A program made the position numbers and the translations under genes. A DNA stretch of 64,000 nt from CAWGLW01 sp963823525. GTDB taxonomy: Bacteria; Pseudomonadota; Gammaproteobacteria; Steroidobacterales; Steroidobacteraceae. Where the stretch lies: contig CAWGLW010000006.1 of assembly GCA_963823525.1 (NCBI GenBank), forward strand, positions 992,001-1,056,000. Direction: 5' to 3'. This document shows, one piece after another, positions 18,887 through 28,504 of this stretch; the stretch's first letter is position 1; every line of letters begins with the position of its first letter. The notes beneath the pieces are model-generated. The model saw only the letters and a program-made list of their open reading frames with translations, was not told the DNA's origin and searched no databases.

Positions 18887-20428
18887 ATGCCGGGAAGACT
18901 TGAGTTCGATGTCGAGTTGGGCCCGACGCGAAAGCCAGAACGCACCGCGCGCAGGAACGGCGAGCCTCTTCGCATTCTGGTCATGGGTGACTTCAGTGGT
19001 CGAGGTGGCCGCGAACGAGGTGACCTCGAGCATCGATCGATCCATGGACTCGATATCGACACATTTGAAAGGGTGCTGCACCGACTTGCCCCCGCGATCA
19101 ATTGCGCAGGCCATGACGGCTCGCAGTCGTCGTCACTCGAAATCCAAGAACTCGACGACTTTCACCCCGACCGTCTCTACCAAAACCTTGATGTTTTCGC
19201 GGCCCTTAGAGACCTGCGGATTCGCATCGACGACCCATCGACCTTCGAAGCGGCGGCTGCGGAACTGATGCGTTTTGGCCTGCCGTCACCGTTGACGCAG
19301 GAAGAAACCCCGCCCCAGGACTCGACGGAGGCCGGGTCTGTCGAGACCGGTGAAGCGGTTCTCGAGAGATTGCTTGGCGCCGGGCCCACTGCTGCACGGA
19401 CACAAGCCCGGCGTTCGAGCGGTTCGCCGGCAGGCATCGACGATCTGATTCGCAAGATTGTTACACCGCATGTCGTACCGGGTGCGTCAGCCTCCTCGGC
19501 CCCGTACCTGAGCGCGATTGATTCTGCCGTGGCAGAGCGGATGCGGGCCCTGATGCACGATACAAACTTTCAATCGATCGAGGCCGGCTGGCGCGGTCTG
19601 CGCTGGCTGGTCGATAACCTCGAACTGGATGATGCAATTCGACTGTCTGTGCTCGATGTTTCGAAAGACGAACTGCTCGCTGACGCCAGGACGGCGGGGG
19701 AGGCGCCAGGCGATTCACCTCTATACCGCTTGCTCACCGGGTGCACCGGCCTTCCAGGCGAAGACCATTCATGGTCATTGATTGTCGGAAACTACTCTTT
19801 CAACCCTGACTCCGATGACCTGCTGGCGCTGCGACTCATGGGCACGATTGGGGCGCAGACAGGCGCGTGTTTCATCGCATCGGCGTCGGCTCGCCTGACA
19901 GATTCCCGGGATCTCACTGAATCGCCGGGGCCGCGCAACTGGACGGCCATGGATTCGACCGTCAATCAGCAATGGGCTGATTTGCGCGCCAGTGCCGTAG
20001 CGGCGCATATCGGGCTGGTCATGCCGCGGATACTACTGCGACTCCCCTACGGTGATGACACCGACCCAATAGAGGCGTTCGACTTTGAAGAACTCAACCC
20101 GGGACGGCCGCACGAATCGTTCCTCTGGTGCAACCCGGCTTTTGGCTGCGCACTTCTGCTTGGTCAGTCTTTCATGGAAAGCCGTTGGGACATGGCAGCC
20201 GGCGAGCACCTGGAAATCGCCGACCTGCCGGCGTTCAGTTTTGAGCAGGACGGTGAAAAGCAACTGCAGGCCTGCGGCGAGGTTTACCTGAGCCAGCGTG
20301 CCGGTGAATCGATCCTCGAGGAGGGCATCATGCCTTTTCTCAGCTATGCCAATCGCAATGCCGTGCGGCTGATGCGGTTCCAGTCAATCGCCGAACCGGC
20401 GCAAGGACTGGCGGGCCCGTGGCGCTGA
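18887..20428 (+). CDS. TssB/TssC-like sheath fusion protein (T6SS-associated)
   Basis: 513 residues from ATG 18887 (GGAGGG six bases upstream; 14 codons further upstream are possible). Residues ~1-130 resemble TssB: 'LRILVMGDFSGR', 'LEIQELDDFHPDRLY', 'LRIRIDDPSTF'. Residues ~190-513 resemble the N-terminal part of TssC: 'NFQSIEAGWRGLRWLVDN', 'SPLYRLL', 'SLIVGNYSFN', 'LVMPRILLRLPYG', 'FLWCNPAFGCALLLG', ending at 'EGIMPFLSYANRNAVRLMRFQSI'. Compared with TssC at 28505, about 100 C-terminal residues are missing. It is on the plus strand at the clpV end of the cluster, while the standard tssB and tssC are also present. A sheath-like accessory role is inferred. Confidence 0.8.
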   Translation: MPGRLEFDVELGPTRKPERTARRNGEPLRILVMGDFSGRGGRERGDLEHRSIHGLDIDTFERVLHRLAPAINCAGHDGSQSSSLEIQELDDFHPDRLYQNLDVFAALRDLRIRIDDPSTFEAAAAELMRFGLPSPLTQEETPPQDSTEAGSVETGEAVLERLLGAGPTAARTQARRSSGSPAGIDDLIRKIVTPHVVPGASASSAPYLSAIDSAVAERMRALMHDTNFQSIEAGWRGLRWLVDNLELDDAIRLSVLDVSKDELLADARTAGEAPGDSPLYRLLTGCTGLPGEDHSWSLIVGNYSFNPDSDDLLALRLMGTIGAQTGACFIASASARLTDSRDLTESPGPRNWTAMDSTVNQQWADLRASAVAAHIGLVMPRILLRLPYGDDTDPIEAFDFEELNPGRPHESFLWCNPAFGCALLLGQSFMESRWDMAAGEHLEIADLPAFSFEQDGEKQLQACGEVYLSQRAGESILEEGIMPFLSYANRNAVRLMRFQSIAEPAQGLAGPWR

Positions 20429-20498
20429 GCGACCGGTCGGGGCCGGAATCCTCCGTTGATCCCCTCTGCACACCACGTCAAGGTCGCGCTCGGAAAGA

Positions 20499-20684
20499 TC
20501 AGTCGTTCAGTCCCTCCCGGAATCCCGCCTTGTAGCCTATTGAATAAGCCTCATTGAGCATGACCACATAGTGCCTTGCGGTCGCCTCATCACTGCAACG
20601 CAGAATGACTCGTCCGTCCGGCGCACGCACTTCAAATCCTTTTTCGGAGGATGATGTCGAATAGCGGCCAGCTTCTCCCGTCAC
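20499..20684 (-). CDS. Small hypothetical protein downstream of clpV
   Basis: About 61 residues. I prefer GTG 20684 because GAGGA lies nine bases before it; a TTG three codons upstream is too close to that site. The sequence ('FEVRAPDGRVILRC', 'ARHYVVMLNEAYSIGYKAGF') suggests a small alpha/beta fold, possibly a WHEP-like or DUF-type helper; I do not recognise it. Co-directional with and 70 bp downstream of clpV, so it could be the last gene of the T6SS operon, converging on the sheath-fusion gene. Confidence 0.55.
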   Translation of the reverse strand: MTGEAGRYSTSSSEKGFEVRAPDGRVILRCSDEATARHYVVMLNEAYSIGYKAGFREGLND

Positions 20685-20754
20685 GGACAGCAATCCTCAA
20701 AAAAGCCGCTCATACGACACCGCACGGCCAGCGTTCACGCGCTCTGAACTGGCT

Positions 20755-23523
20755 TCAGTCAAAGCCATAGGCGAAGTCGCCATCCTCAACAGCGATGTGC
20801 ACCCGCTCCGCCGGGGTTCCCTCGACCATGCGCTTCAGAAACTCTTCGCTGATTCGTGGCAGTACCGTGTTCGTCAGGATCGCATCAATCATGCGCCCGC
20901 CGCTTTCGAGTTCCGTGCAACGGCTGGCAATCAGCTTGACGACTTCGTCGTCGTAGGTGAACGGCAGCTTGTGGTTGTCGAGGATTCTGCGTTCGATGCG
21001 ACGCAGCTGAAGACGTGCGATCAGGCCAATCATCTCATCGTTGAGCGGGTAGTAAGGAATCGTAACCAGGCGGCCGAGCAATGCCGGAGGGAACACTTTC
21101 AGCAGCGGTTCACGAAGCGCCTTGGCAATTCCTTCCGCATCGGGCATCAATTCCGGGTCTTTGCAGAGGTTGGTGATCAGTTCCGTCCCGGCGTTGGTGG
21201 TCAGCAGGATCAGCGTGTTCTTGAAATCAATCACACGGCCCTCACCGTCTTCCATCCAGCCCTTGTCGAATACCTGGAAGAACACTTCGTGCACGTCAGG
21301 ATGGGCCTTTTCGACCTCATCGAGCAAAACCACCGAGTACGGCCGTCTGCGCACCGCTTCGGTGAGCACGCCACCTTCGCCGTAGCCCACGTATCCGGGC
21401 GGTGAGCCTTTTAACGTCGAGACTGTGTGGGCTTCCTGAAACTCACTCATGTTGATCGTGATGATATTCTGCTCGCCACCGTACAACACCTCGGCGAGCG
21501 CCAGCGCCGTTTCGGTCTTGCCGACACCCGAGGTGCCGGCCAGCATGAACACGCCGATCGGCTTGTTGGGGTTATCCAGTTTTGCCCGCGAAGTCTGGAT
21601 ACGCCGCGCAATCATGTCCAGCGCATGGCGTTGCCCGATGATGCGCTGTTCCAGCGTGTCGGCCAGCTTGAGAATCGACTCGACCTCGTTCTTGACCATT
21701 CGGCCCACCGGGATTCCCGTCCAGCCTTCAACGACCGCCGCCACGGCCTGGTGATCCACTGTGGGCAGGATCAGCGGCCGGTCACCCTGCAGCGAATGAA
21801 GCTCGGTCTGCAGGCCCTTGAGCTGCTCGAGCAGTGTCTTTCGCTCGTCATCCGACAGGCTCACCGCATTGCTGGTCGCTGCTACCGCTGGGGCAACGAC
21901 GGGCGTACCCTCCTCGGCCACAGCGTCCGCTGCCGCCTCGAGTTCGCTGGCCGTACCTTCCACTTTGCCAACCACGCCACGCAACTTTCCGCGAATCTCC
22001 AGAATCTGCTCAACCAGCGCTTTCTCGCTGTTCCATCGCTCTTCGAGTTCAGCCAGCAATGCCTGGTTAGCCTCGAGTCGCTCGGTCGCAGACTTTTCGC
22101 GCTCAGCCGTGTCGACACCGACCGCGGTTTCGCGCCCGATGATGGCCAGTTCATTCTCCAGCGCCTCGATACGCTTGCGGCAGTCATCGACTTCCGGAGG
22201 CACCGCGTGCTGACTGATTGCGACTCGCGCGCAGGCGGTATCGAGCAGGCTGACCGACTTGTCGGGTAGCTGTCGCGCCGGGATGTAACGGTGTGACAGC
22301 CGGACGGCCGCTTCGATCGCCTCGTCGAGCACCTGGACGCGATGGTGCTTTTCCATCGTCGAGGCGAGGCCGCGCATCATGAGGATCGCCTTTTCCTCGC
22401 TCGGCTCCGGGATCTGCACAACCTGGAAACGCCGTGTCAGCGCCGGATCCTTTTCGATGTGCTTCTTGTATTCCGCCCAGGTTGTCGCTGCGACGGTACG
22501 GAGCGTGCCGCGCGCGAGTGCCGGCTTGAGCAGATTGGCCGCATCGCCTGTGCCCGCGGCGCCACCGGCGCCGACCAGCGTGTGCGCCTCATCGATAAAC
22601 ATGATGATCGGCTTTGCGGAAGCCTGGACTTCCTCAATCACCTGGCGGAGTCGCTGTTCGAACTCGCCTTTCATGCTGGCGCCGGCCTGCAGCAGACCGA
22701 CATCCAGCGAACGCAGCGTCACATCACGCAGGGGCGGCGGTACATCGCCCGACGCGATCTTGAGCGCGAATCCTTCCACGACGGCGGTCTTGCCGACGCC
22801 CGCCTCTCCGGTCAGCAAGGGGTTATTCTGCCGCCGACGCATGAGGATATCGATGATCTGACGAATCTCCTCATCGCGGCCTACGATCGGATCGAGCTTG
22901 CCGGTTCGAGCCTGTTCAGTGAGGTCGACGGTGAACTGAGCCAGGGCTTCCTGTTTGCCCATTGATGCAGGCGACATCGCACCGCTGGCCTCCCCCGGCG
23001 CACCGGGTGATGTCGCCTGTGTGCCGTCACTGGCTTTGGCGCCATCTTCGGGCGAACCACCGACTATCTTCCCGAACTGATCACTCAGCGCCTCTGGCTT
23101 GACCTTCTCGAACTCCGCCGACATCGCGAACAATTTATTGCGCAAACTGCGTGTCTCGAGCATCGCGATGACCAGGTGCCCGGTACGAACCTGGGACTCG
23201 CCGAACTTGAGCGTCGCAAACACCCAGGCTCGCTCCACCGTGTCCTCGATGTCTGAGGAAAGATCGCTGATGCTGCTTGCGCCGCGGGGCAGCCTGTCCA
23301 GCGCGTCGGTCAGGTCTCTCGCCACGTTCGACGCATTCAATTCAAAGTGACGAATAATCCTGTGCAGGTCTGAGTCCTGCAGCTGGAGGATCTGGTGTAT
23401 CCAGTGTGACATCTCCACGTAGGGATTGCCGCGCATCTTGCAGAATACCGTTGCACTCTCGATTCCGCGGTAACCGAGCTTGTTGAGTTTGCCGAAAAGT
23501 GCGGCGCGACTGATTGCTGCCAT
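20755..23523 (-). CDS. clpV: T6SS ATPase ClpV (TssH)
   Basis: 922 residues from ATG 23523; additional upstream codons in frame do not match the family. Two AAA+ modules: the first with Walker A 'GEAGVGKT', the second with 'GTSGVGKT', plus an N-terminal Clp_N region with the ClpV-specific start 'ISRAALFGKLNKLGYRGIES', and a coiled middle (about 490-560). ClpV is the cytoplasmic disaggregase that pulls TssB out of the contracted sheath and recycles it. It is the most distal standard gene of the leftward cluster, 61 bp after tssG. The linker ~200-240 (Gly/Ala/Ser-rich) is normal. Confidence 0.95.
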   Translation of the reverse strand: MAAISRAALFGKLNKLGYRGIESATVFCKMRGNPYVEMSHWIHQILQLQDSDLHRIIRHFELNASNVARDLTDALDRLPRGASSISDLSSDIEDTVERAWVFATLKFGESQVRTGHLVIAMLETRSLRNKLFAMSAEFEKVKPEALSDQFGKIVGGSPEDGAKASDGTQATSPGAPGEASGAMSPASMGKQEALAQFTVDLTEQARTGKLDPIVGRDEEIRQIIDILMRRRQNNPLLTGEAGVGKTAVVEGFALKIASGDVPPPLRDVTLRSLDVGLLQAGASMKGEFEQRLRQVIEEVQASAKPIIMFIDEAHTLVGAGGAAGTGDAANLLKPALARGTLRTVAATTWAEYKKHIEKDPALTRRFQVVQIPEPSEEKAILMMRGLASTMEKHHRVQVLDEAIEAAVRLSHRYIPARQLPDKSVSLLDTACARVAISQHAVPPEVDDCRKRIEALENELAIIGRETAVGVDTAEREKSATERLEANQALLAELEERWNSEKALVEQILEIRGKLRGVVGKVEGTASELEAAADAVAEEGTPVVAPAVAATSNAVSLSDDERKTLLEQLKGLQTELHSLQGDRPLILPTVDHQAVAAVVEGWTGIPVGRMVKNEVESILKLADTLEQRIIGQRHALDMIARRIQTSRAKLDNPNKPIGVFMLAGTSGVGKTETALALAEVLYGGEQNIITINMSEFQEAHTVSTLKGSPPGYVGYGEGGVLTEAVRRRPYSVVLLDEVEKAHPDVHEVFFQVFDKGWMEDGEGRVIDFKNTLILLTTNAGTELITNLCKDPELMPDAEGIAKALREPLLKVFPPALLGRLVTIPYYPLNDEMIGLIARLQLRRIERRILDNHKLPFTYDDEVVKLIASRCTELESGGRMIDAILTNTVLPRISEEFLKRMVEGTPAERVHIAVEDGDFAYGFD

Positions 23524-23584
23524 GGGTCTGTACTCTTTTTCGTTGTCGATCGTGATTGAAAGATGTTGCGGGTCTGCAGCCGAC

Positions 23585-24613
23585 TCAGCAGACCATCGCC
23601 GGGTTAAGAACGACGTCGCCGCAGTCGGCATTGTCCTGGCCTTTTCCCAGCCAGCTCGTCCAGCCGAGCTGCCCCGACTTACCGAGAACCATTGGCGGCG
23701 CCTGCTGACCCTGCAGCCGCAACTGCAGGTCCCAGCCAAGCTCCGGACCAACATAGCCGCGAACGAGCTCGGTCAGGCGCTGCAAGGAACGGCCTTCGCC
23801 GCCAGGCAGGAACCTGGAAAACTGCCATAGCGTCAGTGGGCCGACGACGATTCGGAACGACTGCTGGCAGGCCCAGACTTCTTCACCCAGCGTTGCACCG
23901 CCGCCGAGCGTGCTGTAACCGCGGCCAGTGCCAAGACGCAGCCAGGTCCTGCGCGGAATGCGCATCCAGCGTCCGACGAATTGCTGAATCCTGATCTGAA
24001 CGCCAAACACACCCTCGAGTACGCCTCGCAAACCCTCAGCAGGCCGGCTGTGCTGGGCGAGCCTGCCGGAGTAGAAGCGGCGCGCCCGGGCGATGCGCGC
24101 GTCACTGCCTCGCCTCTCGCCTTCATCGAGCCCAAACAGCGCGCCAACGTAATCACCGAAGCGATCTTCGTTTGGCCGATCGTAGCTCACAGACGGCTGC
24201 GCCTGCGCCCAGGCCCTGTACATCAGCGACAGGAGACGGTGATGAAATATGTCGGCAAAGCGCCGAAACGTCGCATCCTTTTCATTCAGGTCGCGGTCGA
24301 GCGCGTACTCGGTCAGGTGCAGCGGCAAGGGGCCATTCGGCCCGAAAAGGCCGAGGAAGTAGTTCTCCACCAGTGGCACGCGCCGGCTGATATCGACTTT
24401 GGAGATCATCGACGGCGCAAAGTGCATCGCCGGGGTCTGTGCAAATCGCGCGGGCTCATCCGCCGGCCGCACAGCGCGACCAAACCTGGGCTTATCCGGG
24501 TACAGCGCTTCTATGTGGCGCAGCGCGGCGAAGAAATGCCAGTCATAGGGCCGCTCCGCAAGCGCTCGCCAGAAGGCTAGAGCAGCTGCCGGCGACCGAT
24601 CCGGGGTGGCCAT
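23585..24613 (-). CDS. tssG: T6SS baseplate subunit TssG
   Basis: 342 residues. The start 'PYDWHFFAALRHIEALYPDKPRFG' and 'VPLVENYFLGLFGPNGPLP' match TssG/ImpH/VasB. TssG joins TssE, TssF and TssK in the baseplate wedge (two TssF to one TssG). The gene overlaps the end of tssF by 37 bp, giving translational coupling, which suits their obligate complex. Confidence 0.95.
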   Translation of the reverse strand: MATPDRSPAAALAFWRALAERPYDWHFFAALRHIEALYPDKPRFGRAVRPADEPARFAQTPAMHFAPSMISKVDISRRVPLVENYFLGLFGPNGPLPLHLTEYALDRDLNEKDATFRRFADIFHHRLLSLMYRAWAQAQPSVSYDRPNEDRFGDYVGALFGLDEGERRGSDARIARARRFYSGRLAQHSRPAEGLRGVLEGVFGVQIRIQQFVGRWMRIPRRTWLRLGTGRGYSTLGGGATLGEEVWACQQSFRIVVGPLTLWQFSRFLPGGEGRSLQRLTELVRGYVGPELGWDLQLRLQGQQAPPMVLGKSGQLGWTSWLGKGQDNADCGDVVLNPAMVC

Positions 24614-26451
24614 CGCTTGACCTCACCGCGTTGCTGGCTGTGCAAAACGGTCTCTGTGAAAGAATTGAGCGAAACGTAGCGTGAAAAGAACTCCTCCAGT
24701 ACGGACGCAAGCAGGAAGGCACGTGTACCTTCGAATGAAGTATCGTCGCAAGTCAGCGTAATCTCCAGGCCACGACCGAACGCGATCGGCCCCTGGCAGG
24801 GAATGCGCTCGATCAATGGCTGGGATGAAAGTGCCCGTATGCCCTCAAGCTGGCGATGCGTTGCCGCATCGTTGGGATCGCAGTAGAGCATCAGCATCTC
24901 TCGCAACGCGCCGGCGTTGGCCTCGTCCTCGCCCTCCACCAGTGACAGGTAACCCAGTGATAACTGGCTTATCAGACGCCAGGCCGTCGCGCCGGCCGCC
25001 GTGGGCGGTCGCGGCCGCGTGGGTCCGCTGATACACCGAATGGCGGAAACGGGCCCGCCGCTCTCCAGCGTGAAATCCGTATCACCCTTGCCAACCGGAA
25101 GCAGCAGGGGCAGATCGCGGTTGGTGCACAGGGTCATGACACCGAGTTGTTTCAGGTCAGGCGAAAAAGGCGCTTGCCGGGCATCGACGATCGACAGGTA
25201 GAGTTCACTGCCGATGTAGCTGGAACGAGCGCCTTTCTGCCGTTGCCGGGAAGACAGCAGGCGCGGCCGGCGCTGCAGCGTGTAGTAAGAATCCTGCGCG
25301 TCGCTCCAGGTCTGCTCCGAAATCGAATAAAAGGGCTTGAACACCTGTTGCGGTTCGGCGCCGCCAGCGAAACCATCGACCCGGGTGACCGCCATCACTT
25401 CGAAGTCCATCGGCCGGGTCCGGTCTGCAACTACATGGTATTCAGTGACACCCGGATCGATGTGGATACGATCGGCGCGCTTCGGGAACAGATTGACGAT
25501 CGGCACGCAGAACAGTCCAAAGTTCTCTTTCGCGATCGCCCCTTCGATCGACGAATCTGCCCGATCAAGAAAAATGTAGATCTCAAGCTGCTGACCCGCA
25601 CAGCGCCGAATCGCCTTACCGATGCCCTTCAACTGGATGAACATAAAGCGCGCGGGGCACGCAAAATACTCATGCAGCAGACGGTAACCGCTGAATGAAC
25701 GGCCGTCGTAAGGCAGCAGCTGGTCATCCTCATCAAAACCGAGGCGCTCGATTGCATCCGCGCCGAGACTGATGCCGGCCCGGTCACCTCCTGCGCCACG
25801 AACCAGCAAGCCGTTACCGTTGATCAGCACGTGTTCGTGCAAGCGCGGCGGCAGATCGTCGGCACCGGCGAAAAAGACCGGGAGATCTTCGAGCTGCAGT
25901 TCGCTGAGATCGACGCCCGCGGTCGTGTTCAGGACCAGCTTGATTCCGGCGGCGGCGGCCTTGGGCGGCGTAATACCTTGCTGTGCCAGTGCCGAAGCAC
26001 TGGTGTAATACCGGGCCTCGGTGATCTGCAGCGGCCACACGATCAGGTCGCGCGATGTGCTGAACTCACAGTGAGTGGATGCATCACGCCCCACCTTCGC
26101 GTGCAGCAAACTTCCGCGTGGTACATGAAACCCAGAGGCGAGCCCGGCCTCATTCGCATCCGGTTCGAGCTGGGCGATACCCATTGACGGCGTCGGCGCA
26201 AGGTAGTGCGGGTAAACAATTTCCAGCAAGTGCTGGGTGAACCGCGGGAATTCCTCGTCGATTTTCAGCTGCACCCGTGCCGCGATAAAGGCGAAGCCTT
26301 CGAGCAGTCGCTCCACGTAGGGGTCAGCGCATTCGAGCCCTTCGAGCCCGAGTCGGCTGGCAATTTTCGGGAACTCGCGCGAGAACTCCGCGCCCATTTC
26401 GCGCACGTGCTGCAGTTCGCGGCCGTAGTATCTGAGCAGGCGCGGGTCCAT
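24577..26451 (-). CDS. tssF: T6SS baseplate subunit TssF
   Basis: 624 residues, the usual size. Opening 'DPRLLRYYGRELQHVREMG' and 'FAFIAARVQLKIDEEFPRFT', followed by 'LLEIVYPHYLAPTPSM', are diagnostic of TssF/ImpG/VasA. It forms the core of the phage-like baseplate wedge with TssG. Nine bases separate it from tssE upstream; its 3' end overlaps tssG. Confidence 0.95.
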   Translation of the reverse strand: MDPRLLRYYGRELQHVREMGAEFSREFPKIASRLGLEGLECADPYVERLLEGFAFIAARVQLKIDEEFPRFTQHLLEIVYPHYLAPTPSMGIAQLEPDANEAGLASGFHVPRGSLLHAKVGRDASTHCEFSTSRDLIVWPLQITEARYYTSASALAQQGITPPKAAAAGIKLVLNTTAGVDLSELQLEDLPVFFAGADDLPPRLHEHVLINGNGLLVRGAGGDRAGISLGADAIERLGFDEDDQLLPYDGRSFSGYRLLHEYFACPARFMFIQLKGIGKAIRRCAGQQLEIYIFLDRADSSIEGAIAKENFGLFCVPIVNLFPKRADRIHIDPGVTEYHVVADRTRPMDFEVMAVTRVDGFAGGAEPQQVFKPFYSISEQTWSDAQDSYYTLQRRPRLLSSRQRQKGARSSYIGSELYLSIVDARQAPFSPDLKQLGVMTLCTNRDLPLLLPVGKGDTDFTLESGGPVSAIRCISGPTRPRPPTAAGATAWRLISQLSLGYLSLVEGEDEANAGALREMLMLYCDPNDAATHRQLEGIRALSSQPLIERIPCQGPIAFGRGLEITLTCDDTSFEGTRAFLLASVLEEFFSRYVSLNSFTETVLHSQQRGEVKRWPPRIGRRQLL

Positions 26452-26460
26452 CGACAGACC

Positions 26461-26964
26461 TCAGCGACTCACGTCTCGAATCGTGATGTCCCGGCGTTCG
26501 AGATCGACCTCCGACTCCAGGATCAACGCAAGCGGCGCGGGTTGCGCCCAGAGCTGGCCTTCGATTCGAAGGCCCACGGAGTTGCCTGCCCTGCTCGCAT
26601 CGGGCCGCTGTATCGTCACACGCAATGTGTCACGAAGGATTCGTGGTTCGAAGTCCAGCACCGCCTGGCGAATGGCCGACTCGAGCGCGTGCGTATTGAG
26701 GCTTTCGGCCGGGACGCCGGCCAGGTCCGGGACGCCGTAGTTGATCACCGAACTGCGTGCTTCGGGAACCGCAGAGAAGTCCTGTGTTGCCTCGGCCCGG
26801 GTCGTATTGAGCAACCAGCCCACATCGCGCAGGACGCACTGCCTGAGCCTCGGCAAAGACAGGACTCGCGCGGTCCGCGCCTCCGCGGCTGTCGCAGGGT
26901 TCTCGTCCGTCAGTCGGTCAAGCAGAGATGGCTGCAGTCGTTCCTGGACAGTAAGTTCAGCCAT
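26461..26964 (-). CDS. tssE: T6SS baseplate subunit TssE (gp25-like)
   Basis: 167 residues. The C-terminal two thirds carry the gp25/lysozyme-like fold: 'REVLRDVGWLLNT'-type 'VLRDVGWLLNTTRAEATQDF', 'VINYGVPDLAG' and 'LESAIRQAVLDFEPRI'. TssE contacts the first sheath ring and starts sheath polymerisation. Located 13 bp after tagJ and 9 bp before tssF. Confidence 0.95.
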   Translation of the reverse strand: MAELTVQERLQPSLLDRLTDENPATAAEARTARVLSLPRLRQCVLRDVGWLLNTTRAEATQDFSAVPEARSSVINYGVPDLAGVPAESLNTHALESAIRQAVLDFEPRILRDTLRVTIQRPDASRAGNSVGLRIEGQLWAQPAPLALILESEVDLERRDITIRDVSR

Positions 26965-26977
26965 CGCGGATCAGTGG

Positions 26978-27796
26978 TCAGCTCGATCCGGGCGCTTCTT
27001 GCGCGGTATCGAGCACCAGGCTGCGCACCTCGAGCAATGGGTATTCGCCGGAATCCGTCGCCAGCATACGCTGACCCAGGCCGGTCACCGTGCCATCCGA
27101 ATGAGTCTCCCAGTCGGTGCGACGCGCCAGCCGTATGGCGCCGTCCTGGATGGCCTCGGAACCTGAATAGCGCGTCGGAATAAACGCAACGACCTGGCCC
27201 CCATTGGCGAAAGTCAGTGTTGCCGGTAGCCAGGCAAGGTCGCGCAGGTCACCGGGTTCGTCGATTTCGACAGATTTCAGCTGCGCAAAAGGCAGCCAGT
27301 AGTAGCGGCCCTCGACGATCACCTCGAGGCAAGGTCCCAGCCGGGTGTCGGCATCGGCAATCCACTCGAAGGGCTCCCCGTTGATGCGGCCTGAAGTGGC
27401 CGGTGCCGTTTCGAACGCTTCGTCACGAACCGCATCGGCCTTATCGTACTTGCCCTCCGCCGCGAGCTGCGCCGCGTGCAAAAGCAGTCCCAGCCAGTGC
27501 TCCGGCTCGCCGAACACCAGCGGCGCACGCTCACCGCGGAACACGCTTGCCCTGAGCGCCTCCGCCTGGAGTACCTCTCGATACGCCTGAACCATCAGCA
27601 AGGTGCTGGCGTCAAGCTCACCGGCCGTATTCAGCTGAACCAGCGCACGCTCCCAGTCACCCAGGATACAGAGCAGCTGGAAAAGGAACACGCGCTCGCC
27701 AGCGGCAGCCGGGTTGGCCCGCACGCGTTCCTTGAGCAAAGCAAAAGCGCCGGGTACGTCCCCGCCTTTGAGTAAATCGTCCGCAGACTGGGTCAT
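26978..27796 (-). CDS. tagJ: T6SS accessory protein TagJ (ImpE)
   Basis: 272 residues. N-terminal helical repeats ('DDLLKGGDVPGAFALLKERVRANPAAAG') and a C-terminal beta region ('PCLEVIVEGRYYWLPF') match TagJ/ImpE/HsiE. In Pseudomonas the family binds the N-terminal helix of TssB and modulates ClpV interaction. Its presence marks a T6SS subtype with TagJ. Lies between hcp and tssE. Function here is inferred from the family. Confidence 0.92.
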   Translation of the reverse strand: MTQSADDLLKGGDVPGAFALLKERVRANPAAAGERVFLFQLLCILGDWERALVQLNTAGELDASTLLMVQAYREVLQAEALRASVFRGERAPLVFGEPEHWLGLLLHAAQLAAEGKYDKADAVRDEAFETAPATSGRINGEPFEWIADADTRLGPCLEVIVEGRYYWLPFAQLKSVEIDEPGDLRDLAWLPATLTFANGGQVVAFIPTRYSGSEAIQDGAIRLARRTDWETHSDGTVTGLGQRMLATDSGEYPLLEVRSLVLDTAQEAPGSS

Positions 27797-27861
27797 CGTT
27801 CTTCCCGGGTTCGCGCCGGGCGCCGGGGCTGCTGGTCAGCAGTCCGGCGCCGGCGTGTCCA

Positions 27862-28365
27862 CTATTTGGCGATGCTGAATTCGGGAGTCGCGCTGGCCAT
27901 GTTCCAGGAGGCGTCAATCGCGCCGCCCTTCTTGGCGCCCTTCTCGTCCTGCGGCTGGTAGGACAACTTGAATGACTGGAAGTTGAGCGACACGTTTTCG
28001 GTCAACTTGTCTTCACCGCCGCTCCCGCCGGTCGAGACGGAGGTGATGATGATTTCCTTCAGCTCGATCTTGATGTACTCCACGGGTGCGGTGCCGCCGG
28101 CCTTGCGGCATACAAGAAATCCCTCGGGAAAATGCGTGCCCTTGCAGCATGCACCCATCATCGTCGGTGTGCCGGAATCCACCCACTTCGTGATGGAAAT
28201 ATCCTGCACGTTCACCTTACCGGCGCCCGCGCCGCCGCCCATGTGGGTCGTGCCAGACTGGCTCATGCCCCACGACCAGGCAAGAACGTCGAATTTTCCG
28301 GCGTACTCTTTATCCAGTGACTCGCCCTTGAGATCTCCAAGGCTCAGAAACATATCTACTGCCAT
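27862..28365 (-). CDS. hcp: T6SS inner tube protein Hcp (TssD)
   Basis: 167 residues, the usual size. 'MAVDMFLSLGDLKGESLDKEYAGK' start region, 'DVLAWSWGMSQSGTTH' and 'YIKIELKEIIITSVSTGG' are the Hcp1-type hallmarks. Hexameric rings form the inner tube and carry some effectors. Placed between tssC and tagJ with a 139-bp upstream gap containing a stem-loop (28473-28496), which may allow separate dosage of this abundant protein. Confidence 0.95.
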   Translation of the reverse strand: MAVDMFLSLGDLKGESLDKEYAGKFDVLAWSWGMSQSGTTHMGGGAGAGKVNVQDISITKWVDSGTPTMMGACCKGTHFPEGFLVCRKAGGTAPVEYIKIELKEIIITSVSTGGSGGEDKLTENVSLNFQSFKLSYQPQDEKGAKKGGAIDASWNMASATPEFSIAK

Positions 28366-28472
28366 GACGCTATCCCCTTCCCGTTGTTGATTCGATCACG
28401 ACGCCTAAGCAAAAATCGAGTGCCCCGATCGACGCAGACGCCGTCGCCGCCGAAGCAGGATGGATTTGGAAC

Positions 28473-28496
28473 GGCGCCCCCGACCCCGAGGGCGCC
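28473..28496 (-). promoter_or_regulatory. Stem-loop between tssC and hcp
   Basis: Seven-base arms GGCGCCC (28473-28479) and GGGCGCC (28490-28496) close around a 10-base loop. On the transcribed minus strand there is no U-run afterwards, so this is more like an RNA-processing or stability stem than an intrinsic terminator. Position between a moderately needed sheath gene and the highly needed hcp favours a role in differential expression (inference). Confidence 0.35.
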
Positions 28497-28504
28497 TTGA
28501 CTTG

